A stretch of 64,000 nt of DNA, taken from Proteobacteria bacterium ST_bin14. GTDB taxonomy: Bacteria > Pseudomonadota > Alphaproteobacteria > Sphingomonadales > Sphingomonadaceae. A model generated the notes under the pieces. It was not told the DNA's origin and searched no databases. It saw only the letters and a list, made by a program, of their open reading frames with translations. Numbering within the stretch: the stretch's first letter is position 1; every line of letters starts with the position of its first letter. Below are positions 50,611 to 58,957 of this stretch, piece by piece. The translations under genes and the position numbers were made by a program. Location: positions 4,241 to 68,240 of the forward strand of contig MSXR01000014.1 of assembly GCA_002083655.1 (NCBI GenBank), written 5' to 3'.

Positions 50611-51318
50611 ATGGATTTTCGATTGATCGTGCTCGCGCTTATCACGGTGGCGGGGCTTGCCGCAGCACCGGCTGGCGCCGCCGACCGGAATTATTCGATC
50701 AGCAGTTTCGAACGCATTCGCGTTGACGGCGCGTTTGACGTGACGCTGACCACCGGCAAATCGCCCGCGGCCCGGGCAACCGGTGATGAGCGCGCGCTAG
50801 ATGCGATGGTGCTGGCGGTTGAGGGACAGACGTTGATCGTGCGTGCCCGCCCGCTGCTGGTTGGGGAGGCGGCGCCCGCCGCCAAAATCCCGCTCGTGAT
50901 CAGCCTCACCACCCCCGTTTTGCGTTCAGCCAATGTCAATGGCGGCGGGCGGCTGACGATCATGCGGATAATCGGCCAGCGGATTGATGTGTCGGTAAAC
51001 GGTGCCGGGGCGATGAATGTACAAGGGCTGGGCGCGGACCAGCTTGTCGCGACAATGATTGGTTCTGGCACCATGACGCTTGCCGGGCGCAGCGGTCGCG
51101 CGCGGTTTCAATTGTCCGGGCCGGGTACGGTGGACGCCACGGCGCTGGTTGCCAATGATGTGATCGCGCGGTCAGAGGGCAATGGCGAGCTGCGGCTCAA
51201 CGCGCGCTACACCGCAGACCTTACGTCCAGCGGGCTGGGCGCGATTACCGTCATCGGCAAGCCTGCCTGCAAAAACCATTCGACGGGTGGTGGCCCCATC
51301 ATCTGCGGATCACAATAA
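50611..51318 (+). CDS. GIN-domain (DUF2807) exported protein
   Basis: A 235-residue secreted protein with a signal peptide (MDFRLIVLALITVAGLAAAPAGA) and no lipobox. The mature part is a DUF2807 beta-helix (VNGGGRLTIMRIIGQRIDVSVNGAGAMNVQGLGADQL; MIGSGTMTLAGRSG). It ends in a cysteine-containing tail (KPACKNHSTGGGPIICGSQ) similar to the tail of the first protein (CTTSKLGSGSVTCGK). The ATG at 50611 gives a clean signal sequence. Its last 9 bases overlap the convergent DUF1489 gene. Confidence 0.83.
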   Translation: MDFRLIVLALITVAGLAAAPAGAADRNYSISSFERIRVDGAFDVTLTTGKSPAARATGDERALDAMVLAVEGQTLIVRARPLLVGEAAPAAKIPLVISLTTPVLRSANVNGGGRLTIMRIIGQRIDVSVNGAGAMNVQGLGADQLVATMIGSGTMTLAGRSGRARFQLSGPGTVDATALVANDVIARSEGNGELRLNARYTADLTSSGLGAITVIGKPACKNHSTGGGPIICGSQ

Positions 51319-51726
51319 CGCCAGCGCCGCCAGCTTGCTCATCAGCGCGGGCGGCATTTGGTCGACTTCGGTTGCATCGCCGATCAGATCCGCAGGCGCA
51401 TCTGCCCCCTCCAGATAGCGCCAGCCCTGGTGAGCACGCTTGGGCACGGCGCGCACCAGCACCAGATGCGGATCAAGGATAATGGCGACCTTGCCCGCTT
51501 CTGCCTCGCCAAAGCTGGTAATGGGGGAGCGCGCAATCAGCTGATGCTTGATGATCCAGAACAGCGACCCCCCCACGCCAACTGGTCCTGCAATCTCTTC
51601 ATGGCGCTTTGGCAGATAGCGCGTCGTCAGGAACAATGGTCCCATTGCCGCGCGTGCCAGCAGGCGTTCGGCGAGATGATCGGTACTCGTGGCGCCAAAG
51701 GCGACCTTGGTTAAATGAAGCGGCAT
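51310..51726 (-). CDS. DUF1489 family protein
   Basis: A 138-residue protein that matches the alphaproteobacterial DUF1489 family: MPLHLTKVAFGATSTDHLAERL, GPLFLTTRYLPKRHEEIAG, GGSLFWIIKHQLIARSPITSF and AVPKRAHQGWRYLEGADAPADL. No function is established for the family. It lies 39 bases downstream of mgtE on the same strand and may be in one transcript. Confidence 0.88.
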   Translation of the reverse strand: MPLHLTKVAFGATSTDHLAERLLARAAMGPLFLTTRYLPKRHEEIAGPVGVGGSLFWIIKHQLIARSPITSFGEAEAGKVAIILDPHLVLVRAVPKRAHQGWRYLEGADAPADLIGDATEVDQMPPALMSKLAALALL

Positions 51727-51765
51727 GATGCCCCGTGCGTGCTGCCCGCCCGCCGGGCCGTCAAG

Positions 51766-53172
51766 TCAGCCGGTCAGCCCGGTCACCGTCGCCAGCCCCA
51801 GAAACGCGAAAAAGCCCATCGAATCGGTCGTCATCGTAACGAAAATTGACGACGCGACAGCAGGGTCGGCGCCCATCCGCTCGAGCGTCACCGGCACCAT
51901 CACGCCCGCCAGCCCGGCGATCACGATGTTGGTGAGCATGGCGGCGGCAATCACCGCGCCAAGATGCGGGTTCTGGAACACAATCGTCACACCCACGCCA
52001 ATCACCACCGCAATCGTCGCGCCATTGAGCACGGCGACGCGCAGCTCGCGGACGATCGACCGCAAGGTGTTCGACTGGGTGAGCTGATTGGTCGCGAGTG
52101 CGCGCACCGTCACTGCCATTGTCTGTGTCCCGGCATTGCCGCCGACGCCCGCGACGATCGGCATCAAGGTGGCCAGCGCGACCATCTTGGCGATCGTCCC
52201 TTCGAACAGCGCAATAATCGACGAGGCGAGAAGTGCCGTAAACAGGTTGGAAATCAGCCAGCGGACGCGGGCTTTATAGCTGTCGATTACCGGCTCGTTG
52301 ATGTCGCCGTCGCCTGCGCCCGAAAGCCGCAGGATATCCTCACCGGCTTCCTGGCTGATGATGTGGACGATATCATCCACCGTGATCATCCCGACCAGCC
52401 GACCATTGGGGTCAGTAACGGCAGCGGAGATAAGCGCATATTTCTGGAACCGCAGCGCGACTTCTTCCTGATCCATATCGACCGGAATCAGCGTTTGTTC
52501 GCGCTTCATAACATCTGCCATCGCCACCAGGCGCGGCGTGCGCATGATCCATGATAGCTGGCAGGTGCCAACGGGCTTATGCGCTGGATCAACGACAAAG
52601 ATTTCCCAGAAATCGGTCGTCAGATCATCATTGCCGCGCAGATAATCGAGCACATCGCCCACTGTCCAATGCTCCGGTACCGCAATCAGCTCGCGCTGCA
52701 TCAGGCGGCCGGCGGATTCTTCCGGATAGGACAGCGCCTCTTCAATCGCGGCGCGATCATCGGGGTCGAGCGCGCGCAGCACGGCCCGCTGATCGCTCTC
52801 CTCCATATCCTCGATAATCGCGACGGCATCATCGGTATCGAGTTCGGCGGCAATCGTGGCGATCTGTGCGGGGTCGAGCGCGTCGATCAGCGCCTCGCGC
52901 ACATAATCATTCATCTCGGCAAACACATCGCCGTCCAGCAGATCGGTAATTGCCGTCGCCAGCGCGGCGCGCTGTTCGCCCGGCACTAGTTCGAACAAGT
53001 CGGCAATGTCGGCGGGGTGGAGCGGCTCCACCAGCGCGCGCGCGCCCTCTGTATCGCCCTGGTCAACCGCATCGAGCACCGCGCGGACAAATTCAGGCTT
53101 TAGCAGATCGTCCGAATCGAGCTGGTTGCTGTCACCGGTCAATTCGGTTTGGGCCAGATCGGTCTCGCTCAT
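51766..53172 (-). CDS. mgtE: Magnesium transporter MgtE
   Basis: Homodimeric Mg2+ channel of 468 residues. An acidic N domain (LHPADIADLFELVPGEQRAAL) and a CBS pair (LMQRELIAVPEHWTVGDVLDYLR; MITVDDIVHIISQEAGEDILRL) precede five membrane helices starting near residue 310. The helices carry VGGNAGTQTMAVTVRALA, the pore motif. The CBS region senses intracellular magnesium. It starts with ATG at 53172 after GGAGG. Confidence 0.95.
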   Translation of the reverse strand: MSETDLAQTELTGDSNQLDSDDLLKPEFVRAVLDAVDQGDTEGARALVEPLHPADIADLFELVPGEQRAALATAITDLLDGDVFAEMNDYVREALIDALDPAQIATIAAELDTDDAVAIIEDMEESDQRAVLRALDPDDRAAIEEALSYPEESAGRLMQRELIAVPEHWTVGDVLDYLRGNDDLTTDFWEIFVVDPAHKPVGTCQLSWIMRTPRLVAMADVMKREQTLIPVDMDQEEVALRFQKYALISAAVTDPNGRLVGMITVDDIVHIISQEAGEDILRLSGAGDGDINEPVIDSYKARVRWLISNLFTALLASSIIALFEGTIAKMVALATLMPIVAGVGGNAGTQTMAVTVRALATNQLTQSNTLRSIVRELRVAVLNGATIAVVIGVGVTIVFQNPHLGAVIAAAMLTNIVIAGLAGVMVPVTLERMGADPAVASSIFVTMTTDSMGFFAFLGLATVTGLTG

Positions 53173-53336
53173 TGTTGACCTCCTTGGCGCTTGCTGGTGA
53201 ACCCCTGCGCTCTACCCATCTGCACCGCGATTGCCAATCCAATGCGCGACTTGGCCTGCCCGCATATCGATTTGCCAGCAGCGGCCAGCATCGCTAGGGC
53301 CGCGTCATCAATTTTCCCGCAATAAAGGATGCCCCG

Positions 53337-53792
53337 ATGGCAGACGAATTCAACACGCTGACGATGACGCTGGAAACCGGCGACGTGATTATCAAGCTGC
53401 GTCCCGATCTGGCGCCCGGCCATGTCGCGCGGATTGCAGCGCTGGCCAATACCGGTTTTTATGACGGTGTCATCTTTCACCGCGTCATCCCCGGCTTCAT
53501 GGCGCAGGGCGGCGACCCCACCGGCACCGGGATGGGCGGATCAGACGAGCCGGATTTGAAAGCCGAATTCAGCCGTGAACCGCATGTGCGTGGTGTCTGC
53601 TCGATGGCGCGCAGCTCATCGCCGAACAGCGCCAACAGCCAGTTCTTCGTGTGTTTTGACGATGCCCGCTTCCTCGACGGCCAATATACCGTGTGGGGCG
53701 AAGTCACCGACGGCATGGATCATATCGATTCGCTGCCCAAGGGCGAACCACCGCGCGCGCCCGGCAAGATCGTGACGATGCGCGCTGCCTGA
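53337..53792 (+). CDS. Cyclophilin-type peptidyl-prolyl cis-trans isomerase
   Basis: Cytoplasmic protein-folding helper of 151 residues without a signal peptide. It shows the active-site segments FHRVIPGFMAQGGDPTGTGMGG, VCSMARSSSPNSANSQFFVCF and FLDGQYTVWGEVTDGMD. The layout is like E. coli PpiB. It starts with ATG at 53337 and has its own upstream gap of 164 bases that divides it from mgtE. Confidence 0.95.
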   Translation: MADEFNTLTMTLETGDVIIKLRPDLAPGHVARIAALANTGFYDGVIFHRVIPGFMAQGGDPTGTGMGGSDEPDLKAEFSREPHVRGVCSMARSSSPNSANSQFFVCFDDARFLDGQYTVWGEVTDGMDHIDSLPKGEPPRAPGKIVTMRAA

Positions 53793-53847
53793 ATCGGGGC
53801 GTTCAGAATCGGGGTGTTTGGGGTAGCGTAACGGGCCTCCCGCATCG

Positions 53848-54744
53848 TTAGGCCGGCTCTCCTCCCGGCGCGCCCAGCGCGTCGATCAGCCAATCATGGA
53901 ACAGCTTCACCGGGCGCTGCTGCAGCGCCCGGGGACGGCAGACAAACCAATAGCTATAGGGGCTTTCAACCTCGACATCGAACAGCCGCGTCAACCGCGG
54001 GTCGTGCGCGTCGTTGAAATGGTTGGCGTGCATAAAGGCAACGCCCAGCCCCTGCGCAACCGCCTCCAGCATCAATGCACCCGAATCGAAATGGTCGATG
54101 GCGCGCGGTTCAAGCCCCGGCAGCCCGGCGGCGTTGCACCAGGTGGCAAAGGTATCAGGAATGTCGCGGTGCACCAGCGCGGTAAGCCCGGCGAGCTGGC
54201 GCGGATCAACAATCGGTGATGGCCCATCAATCAGCGTTTGCGCGCCGATGACATAGATGGTGTTGCGATCCAGCCGCCGCGCATAGAGTGCCGGATCGAC
54301 ATCGCGTTGCAGCACAATGGCGGCATCCAGCCCCTCGCCCAGCCGGGTGGTGCCATGACCGGCGGTATCGATATCCAGATGCAAATCGGGGTGGAGCGCA
54401 CGCAGGCTGCCCAGCTTGGGGAACAACCGCTGAGTCGCAAACAGCGGCAACACGCCCAGCCGCAAGCGCCACACATCGCCGCTGGTGAGCGATTCGACGG
54501 CATCGGATAAAATGTCGAGCGCCGGGGCAATCTGGGCGATCATCCGTTCGCCGTCGGCGTTCAGCTCCATTGCCTGATGGCGGCGATCAAATAACGGGCG
54601 TCCGATAAAGCGTTCGAGCGCCTGTACCCGGCGGCTAAGGGCAGGGGCGGACAGCGCCAGTTCCTGCGCGGCGGCCTTTACAGACCCTAATCGAGCAACC
54701 TGAACAAACGCCTCAATCGCCGTCAGCGGTGGCAATCTGCGCAA
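53848..54744 (-). CDS. LysR-family transcriptional regulator
   Basis: A 298-residue regulator with the N-terminal winged HTH (RRLPPLTAIEAFVQVARLGSVKAAAQELALSAPALSRRVQALERFIGRPLF), similar to the GcvA branch, and a substrate-binding C-terminal domain. Its target may be in the divergent or nearby genes (MFS transporter on the same strand downstream of a terminator region), but I cannot tell. The effector is unknown. Confidence 0.93.
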   Translation of the reverse strand: MRRLPPLTAIEAFVQVARLGSVKAAAQELALSAPALSRRVQALERFIGRPLFDRRHQAMELNADGERMIAQIAPALDILSDAVESLTSGDVWRLRLGVLPLFATQRLFPKLGSLRALHPDLHLDIDTAGHGTTRLGEGLDAAIVLQRDVDPALYARRLDRNTIYVIGAQTLIDGPSPIVDPRQLAGLTALVHRDIPDTFATWCNAAGLPGLEPRAIDHFDSGALMLEAVAQGLGVAFMHANHFNDAHDPRLTRLFDVEVESPYSYWFVCRPRALQQRPVKLFHDWLIDALGAPGGEPA

Positions 54745-54889
54745 AACGCCCCCTCCCTGGTGCGGTGCATCATGGAATATCGAACGTCGTTCATATCACT
54801 ACGGTTGCGTCCAAAGCCATAACCAATTGCAAGATTCGCAATCGCGGTTTTTCTTTTCGCACTTGCACAATTTTCTGCTGCACTGCACA

Positions 54890-54960
54890 TAGAGCAGGCC
54901 TTTCAGGCATCCTCTCCTAAAAACTTTCACGGCCGATCCCTCTGGGGTCGGCCTTTTTTT
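54890..54960 (+). ncRNA. Candidate small RNA ending in an orphan terminator
   Basis: No + strand gene lies between the cyclophilin (ends 53792, followed by an antisense gene) and 54960, yet a strong + strand terminator is present. Before it come a small stem, GCC-TTTCA-GGC (54898-54908), and a C-rich single-stranded stretch CCTCTCCT (54911-54918) that could pair with Shine-Dalgarno sequences. A weak TTGCAC (54863-54868) lies 17-18 bases ahead of an ACATAG. The layout, hairpin then anti-SD loop then terminator, is that of many alphaproteobacterial trans-acting RNAs. The 5' end is a guess. Confidence 0.35.
54931..54960 (+). terminator. Orphan intrinsic terminator, + strand
   Basis: GGCCGAtccctctgggg-TCGGCC is followed at once by TTTTTTT on the + strand. 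The genes on both sides are on the - strand. On the - strand the hairpin is followed by GTGAAAG, so it is a poor terminator for the MFS gene. The hairpin is certain; what it terminates is not. Confidence 0.8.
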
Positions 54961-54978
54961 GTGTTCCGTGGCTGGCGA

Positions 54979-56286
54979 TCACTCCGCCGCCGGTGCAACG
55001 CCATTGTCGTGCAGCCGGTACCAGGCGACCGCGAACATCACCAACAGCGCAAATCCGGCGATCAAATAGGGCAGCGGCTTGTAAACTTCGTACAGCCCGA
55101 CGCCAATCGACGGGCCAAGCACAAATGCCGCACCGTTGACTGATGTTACCTTGCCCGCCACCGATCCCTGGCCTTCGGGTCCAACTGCCAGCGAAGCGCC
55201 GGCGGTAAACCCCGGTCGCGTAAAGCCAAACCCCAGTGACGCCAGCGCAAACGACACCGCAATCCCGTACAGCGACGTTGCCATGCCCGTCAGCACGGTG
55301 CCGACAGCCGCGGTTACCAGCCCGATCAGGATCAGCCGACGGGGGTTGAGGTTGAGCAGCGGAATAATCCCCCATTGCGCCAGCAACGCAGCCCCTGCCC
55401 CCATGATCAGCACCAGACCGGTTGGCTGCAACGCATCGACCGGGGCAAGCCCCAGCCGGTCAATCACCAGAAATCCGATGGCCTGGCCCGTCATCGCCTG
55501 GGCGTGGCCCATCACCAGCCCGGCAATCATCCAGTTGCGGATACGCGGATCGCCAAAGGCGACATGTTCGGTATCGCGCGATGTGGCGACGGTGATGCTG
55601 GCACCGCTGCTTTGCCCGGCGATAGAAGGATAGGCGTTGACGGCGGCGACATGATCGATCGGCTGGTCGCGATCATCGGGCAGCACGCGGTAAATGGCCA
55701 CCACCATCGCCACGCCAAAGGCGGAAAAAATAAATGCCGGCCCCGCCAGCCCGATATGGACATGGCCGATCCATCCTAGGATCAGATACGGCGCAATAGC
55801 CGGTCCCAAAATCGTTCCCAGCCCAAACGCCGAACCCAGCAGCGTCAGCGCCTTGGTGCGTTCGTCGCGCGTGGTGCGCCCGGCGACCAGTGCCTGCACA
55901 GCAGGCGGCGCTGCCGAGCCAAAGGTGCCATAGATCAGCCGCCCGCCAATGAAGAGCAGGAACGCGGCCGTCCCGCTGATCCAGCCATTGATGCCCGCCA
56001 TCAAAAACAGCCCGCACAGCCCCAGCGACACGGCAAAGCCAACCATGCCCAGCAATATCATCGCCCGCCGGCCATGCCGGTCGGATCGTTTGGCCCAATA
56101 GGGCGCGGCAATCACCCATAACAGCGCCGACACCGAAAATGCCGCCGCAACGCCGCTATCCGCCACCTTCAGCGATCGGCCAAGCGCGGGCAGAATCGAT
56201 TGCAGCGCGGTATTGCCCGCCGCAATCGTCAGCATCACCAGGAACATCAGCCCGAAATCGCGGTCGGTAACTTTGGGCAGTGTCAC
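54979..56286 (-). CDS. MFS transporter
   Basis: A 435-residue 12-helix drug:H+ antiporter-like protein. MFS signatures are visible as VIAAPYWAKRSDRHGRRAMILLGMVGF (loop 2-3) and FGLGTILGPAIAPYLILG (helix 5, antiporter motif C-like). The substrate is unknown. The GTG start at 56286 overlaps the stop of the upstream monooxygenase-like gene (GTGA), so the two are translated together. Confidence 0.91.
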   Translation of the reverse strand: MTLPKVTDRDFGLMFLVMLTIAAGNTALQSILPALGRSLKVADSGVAAAFSVSALLWVIAAPYWAKRSDRHGRRAMILLGMVGFAVSLGLCGLFLMAGINGWISGTAAFLLFIGGRLIYGTFGSAAPPAVQALVAGRTTRDERTKALTLLGSAFGLGTILGPAIAPYLILGWIGHVHIGLAGPAFIFSAFGVAMVVAIYRVLPDDRDQPIDHVAAVNAYPSIAGQSSGASITVATSRDTEHVAFGDPRIRNWMIAGLVMGHAQAMTGQAIGFLVIDRLGLAPVDALQPTGLVLIMGAGAALLAQWGIIPLLNLNPRRLILIGLVTAAVGTVLTGMATSLYGIAVSFALASLGFGFTRPGFTAGASLAVGPEGQGSVAGKVTSVNGAAFVLGPSIGVGLYEVYKPLPYLIAGFALLVMFAVAWYRLHDNGVAPAAE

Positions 56287-56615
56287 GCTGCTTCCCCGGC
56301 GCGGTGCCAGTCATAATCGCGCGTCACCTCTGCCACGACCAGATCATAACGTTCATACCAGCGCGACCGGCCCAGATCGCGAATCGCCTTATGCTCGGGG
56401 TTATCGCGCCAGGCTTTGGCGCTGGCATCATCCGCCCAATAGCTGACGGTGATGCCCAGCCCGTCCGCGCCGCGCACGCTTTCCATGCCGCGATAGCCCG
56501 GTTGTTCGGCGGCAAGCGCGTCCATCGCGGCGGCGGCAGCGGCATAACCGGCATGATCATCATCGGTGCGTACCGAGAGAAAGATCACGGCAGTTTGGCC
56601 AAGGCGTTTATGCAT
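56283..56615 (-). CDS. Antibiotic biosynthesis monooxygenase (ABM) domain protein
   Basis: A 110-residue dimeric alpha-beta barrel protein. It shows AVIFLSVRTDDDHAGYAAAAAAMDALAAEQPGYRGMES, VSYWADDASAKAWRDNPEHKAIRDLGRSRWYERYDL, the family core with the conserved W/W/H positions. Members act on quinone-like or polyketide substrates or degrade heme; which applies here is unknown. Translationally coupled to the MFS gene. Confidence 0.88.
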   Translation of the reverse strand: MHKRLGQTAVIFLSVRTDDDHAGYAAAAAAMDALAAEQPGYRGMESVRGADGLGITVSYWADDASAKAWRDNPEHKAIRDLGRSRWYERYDLVVAEVTRDYDWHRAGEAA

Positions 56616-56691
56616 GCGCCCCGATTAGGCAGTTCGCGCAGCGGTGCAACCCCGGCGGTGATCTATCCTGGCGGTGACCGATCCTTACCGG

Positions 56692-57102
56692 TCAACCGAA
56701 CAGCGTGCCGAGCGCAGGCCACACCCGCACCAGCGTGGCCGCATCGAAATAGTCGCGCCACAGCGTAATCTGGCCGTCATGGACTTCCCAAACGCCGGTG
56801 ACGGGCAGTTCAACCCAGCCGGTGTCAAGCCGATGCCGGTCAAGCCGCTCAGTGAAAACCACCGGCCCTTGCGCCACCGACCGCAGAATGGTGAATTCAT
56901 TTTCCAGCGTGGGCGCGAAAAATGGTTCGAGCACCGCCCGCACCCCTGCGGGGCCATGGACTTTTGCCATCGGCATGTTGTGATATTCGCAGCCCGGCGC
57001 AATCAACGGCAGGCCGCCGTCATAATCTTTCACGGCCATCGCGGCCAGAAACGCGGTTACAATATCAATCGGGGCGGCGGGCATGCTGGCCATCGGGGAC
57101 AT
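56692..57102 (-). CDS. Limonene-1,2-epoxide hydrolase / SnoaL-like protein
   Basis: A 136-residue NTF2-fold protein. It matches the limonene epoxide hydrolase group: IVTAFLAAMAVKDYDGGLPLIAPGCEYHNMPMAKVHGPAGVRAVLEPFF, then ERLDRHRLDTGWVELPVTGVWEVHDGQITLWRDYFD, which carries the Asp-Arg-Asp triad positions. It may hydrolyse an epoxide or isomerise a small ring; the substrate is not known. It lies upstream of the ABM and MFS genes on the same strand. Confidence 0.85.
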   Translation of the reverse strand: MSPMASMPAAPIDIVTAFLAAMAVKDYDGGLPLIAPGCEYHNMPMAKVHGPAGVRAVLEPFFAPTLENEFTILRSVAQGPVVFTERLDRHRLDTGWVELPVTGVWEVHDGQITLWRDYFDAATLVRVWPALGTLFG

Positions 57103-57171
57103 CCTTGATTGTAGCGGGTGCTACAACAGCTAAGCCCATCAATTGCGTGGCGCAAGTGCTCGCGGGTACGG

Positions 57172-58383
57172 CTATCTCCGGCGGTCGGGCCCGAAATTCA
57201 GCCCCTTGGTGACGTGATAGTCGAGCACCGTCATCGCAAAAAACGCCACCGCTTGCTTGATCCGCATCCACCAGCTGGTGCGCGACCGGTAAACGGCAGC
57301 AGTAATAGGTTCCGAATCGGCGACTTCGCCATCGACATAGCCGCGGACATGGGCGGCGAACGCTGCGTCCTCTATCCGCAGCATCATCTCCAGATTCAGA
57401 TACAGGCCGCGCACGTCGTAATTGGCCGATCCGATATAGACGCAGTCGTCGACGACGAACAATTTGGTGTGCAGCTTGGTTGGCTGATATTCGTAAATCT
57501 CAACCCGGTTGCGCAACAGCCCGGCATAGGTGAAACGCGACGCCCAGATGGCTGCGCCGTGATCATTCTTCGACGCGAGCACAATCCGCACCCGCCCGCG
57601 CTTGCCCGCCGCATCAAGCCGCCGAAGCATCGCCGGGGTGGGGGCAAAATAGGCGGTGATGATGTCCAGCCGCTTTGCCCTTTCGATATCGCGCTTTATC
57701 GCGCGCGCCCAGGGCGACATCCGCCGGGTTGGCCCGCCAAACACCCAGCGAACCGGGCCGTCGGGCTCGCTCCACCCCTGCAAGGCGCGGCGCAACGCGC
57801 GCAAGGGCGGGCGGGGCCGGCGTGCCCAACGCGCCAGCGCATCGAAATACCCGGTGATCCGCTGGGCTGCCGGGCCGTCTATTTCCAGTCCCAGGTCGCG
57901 CCAGGCCTGTTCAGCCGGGGTGCCGAAATAGGAATCCTGCACATTGAACCCGCCAATGATGGCGCGCGCATCGCTATCCTCGCCGTCGGCCAGCGCCAGT
58001 TTTTGGTGATTGCGCAACAGGTAACGCCGCCCCCAGCGCGGCAAAAACCGGCAAACATCGATGCCGGCATCGCGCATCGGATCAAAGAAATCATGCTGGT
58101 TTGCAGCTTCGCTTCCCAGCCCGTCGACGATCAGCACAACTTTTACGCCGCGCCGCGCCGCGCGGATCAGCGCGTCGCGCACGCGCGCGCCTGCGCGGTC
58201 GTCGACATAGATGTAATAGATGATCCGCAGCGATTGCCGCGCGGAATCGATCAGTGCCAACAAGGCGTCCAGCCGCTGCGGCCCTTTGGTCAGCATCACC
58301 AGCCGATTGCCCCCGACAATCTGGGTGCTGCCTTGGCCGTCGCCGTCGCTATCAGGCGCGGTGGAGGGGGGTAGGGTGGTCAT
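57172..58383 (-). CDS. Phospholipase D-like / cardiolipin synthase family protein
   Basis: A 403-residue protein with two HKD motifs: RNHQKLALADGEDSDARAIIGGFN and LHTKLFVVDDCVYIGSANYD. The phosphatidyl transfer reaction of bacterial cardiolipin synthases fits. There is no long N-terminal membrane region, as in ClsB/ClsC-like forms. The start is put at MTTLPPS (58383); the frame goes on to 58488. Divergent from rpoZ. Confidence 0.9.
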   Translation of the reverse strand: MTTLPPSTAPDSDGDGQGSTQIVGGNRLVMLTKGPQRLDALLALIDSARQSLRIIYYIYVDDRAGARVRDALIRAARRGVKVVLIVDGLGSEAANQHDFFDPMRDAGIDVCRFLPRWGRRYLLRNHQKLALADGEDSDARAIIGGFNVQDSYFGTPAEQAWRDLGLEIDGPAAQRITGYFDALARWARRPRPPLRALRRALQGWSEPDGPVRWVFGGPTRRMSPWARAIKRDIERAKRLDIITAYFAPTPAMLRRLDAAGKRGRVRIVLASKNDHGAAIWASRFTYAGLLRNRVEIYEYQPTKLHTKLFVVDDCVYIGSANYDVRGLYLNLEMMLRIEDAAFAAHVRGYVDGEVADSEPITAAVYRSRTSWWMRIKQAVAFFAMTVLDYHVTKGLNFGPDRRR

Positions 58384-58541
58384 GCAGGGCTGTTCATGCG
58401 GGTTCAACCCGGCAGCGGCAAGGCGGTTTCCCGTGACGTGCATTTTCGCATGCGGGCCACGCGTTCGCGGGGGCATTTCTTGACTCAACCGCGGATGTCC
58501 CTTAGGCGCGCGGTTTCCGTTACATTGAAGGATGCGTTTGT

Positions 58542-58886
58542 ATGGCGCGCGTTACCGTCGAGGATTGCGTCGACAAGATTCCAAACCGTTTTGATCTCGT
58601 GCTGTTTGCAGCGCAGCGGGCGCGTCAGATTTCTGGCGGTGCAGAGCTGACGATTGATCGTGATCGCGACAAAAACCCCGTCGTCGCGCTGCGCGAAATT
58701 GCCGAAGAAACGGTGAAGCCAAAGCATCTTCAGGAAGCCGTGGTGCAGGGACTGCAGCGCGTGCAGATCGACGATGATGATGCGCCCGATGAAATCGGTT
58801 CGCTCGCTGCATCGGCCGAAGCGCTCCGCCTGACGGCGGCGGCCCCCCCGCGCAACCAGAATCTGGGCGGCGATTACGAGGGGTGA
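58542..58886 (+). CDS. rpoZ: RNA polymerase omega subunit
   Basis: Small subunit that helps assemble RNA polymerase. The 114 residues begin with MARVTVEDCVDKIPNRFDLVLFAAQRARQISGG and continue with the conserved NPVVALREIAEETV. In many alphaproteobacteria relA/spoT follows rpoZ; here a DUF5700-type gene does. A possible TTGACT (58480-58485) lies upstream, but its -10 is weak. Confidence 0.95.
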   Translation: MARVTVEDCVDKIPNRFDLVLFAAQRARQISGGAELTIDRDRDKNPVVALREIAEETVKPKHLQEAVVQGLQRVQIDDDDAPDEIGSLAASAEALRLTAAAPPRNQNLGGDYEG

Positions 58887-58926
58887 TCCTTCGGCGTTGA
58901 CGATGACGGGATTTGATGGATAGCTG

Positions 58927-58953
58927 ACCCCCGGATGCTTGGCACCCGGGGGT
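58927..58953 (+). promoter_or_regulatory. Hairpin covering the ribosome binding site of the DUF5700 gene
   Basis: ACCCCCGG-11 bases-CCGGGGGT makes an 8-base perfect stem. Its right arm holds the GGGGG that would serve as Shine-Dalgarno for the ATG at 58958, four bases after the stem. No T run follows, so it is not a plain terminator. Folding would hide the ribosome site. The structure is seen; regulation is inferred. Confidence 0.5.
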
Positions 58954-58957
58954 TGCG

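Noticed and set aside
54917..55375. Open frame at the end of the MFS gene, - strand
   Set aside because: Same strand but a different frame from the MFS transporter, which is better supported; it also runs through the orphan terminator.
57118..58374. Open frame of 418 codons on the + strand
   Set aside because: Antisense to the phospholipase D-like gene, which has both HKD motifs; the + strand product has no recognisable domain and a Gln/Pro/Arg-rich shadow composition.
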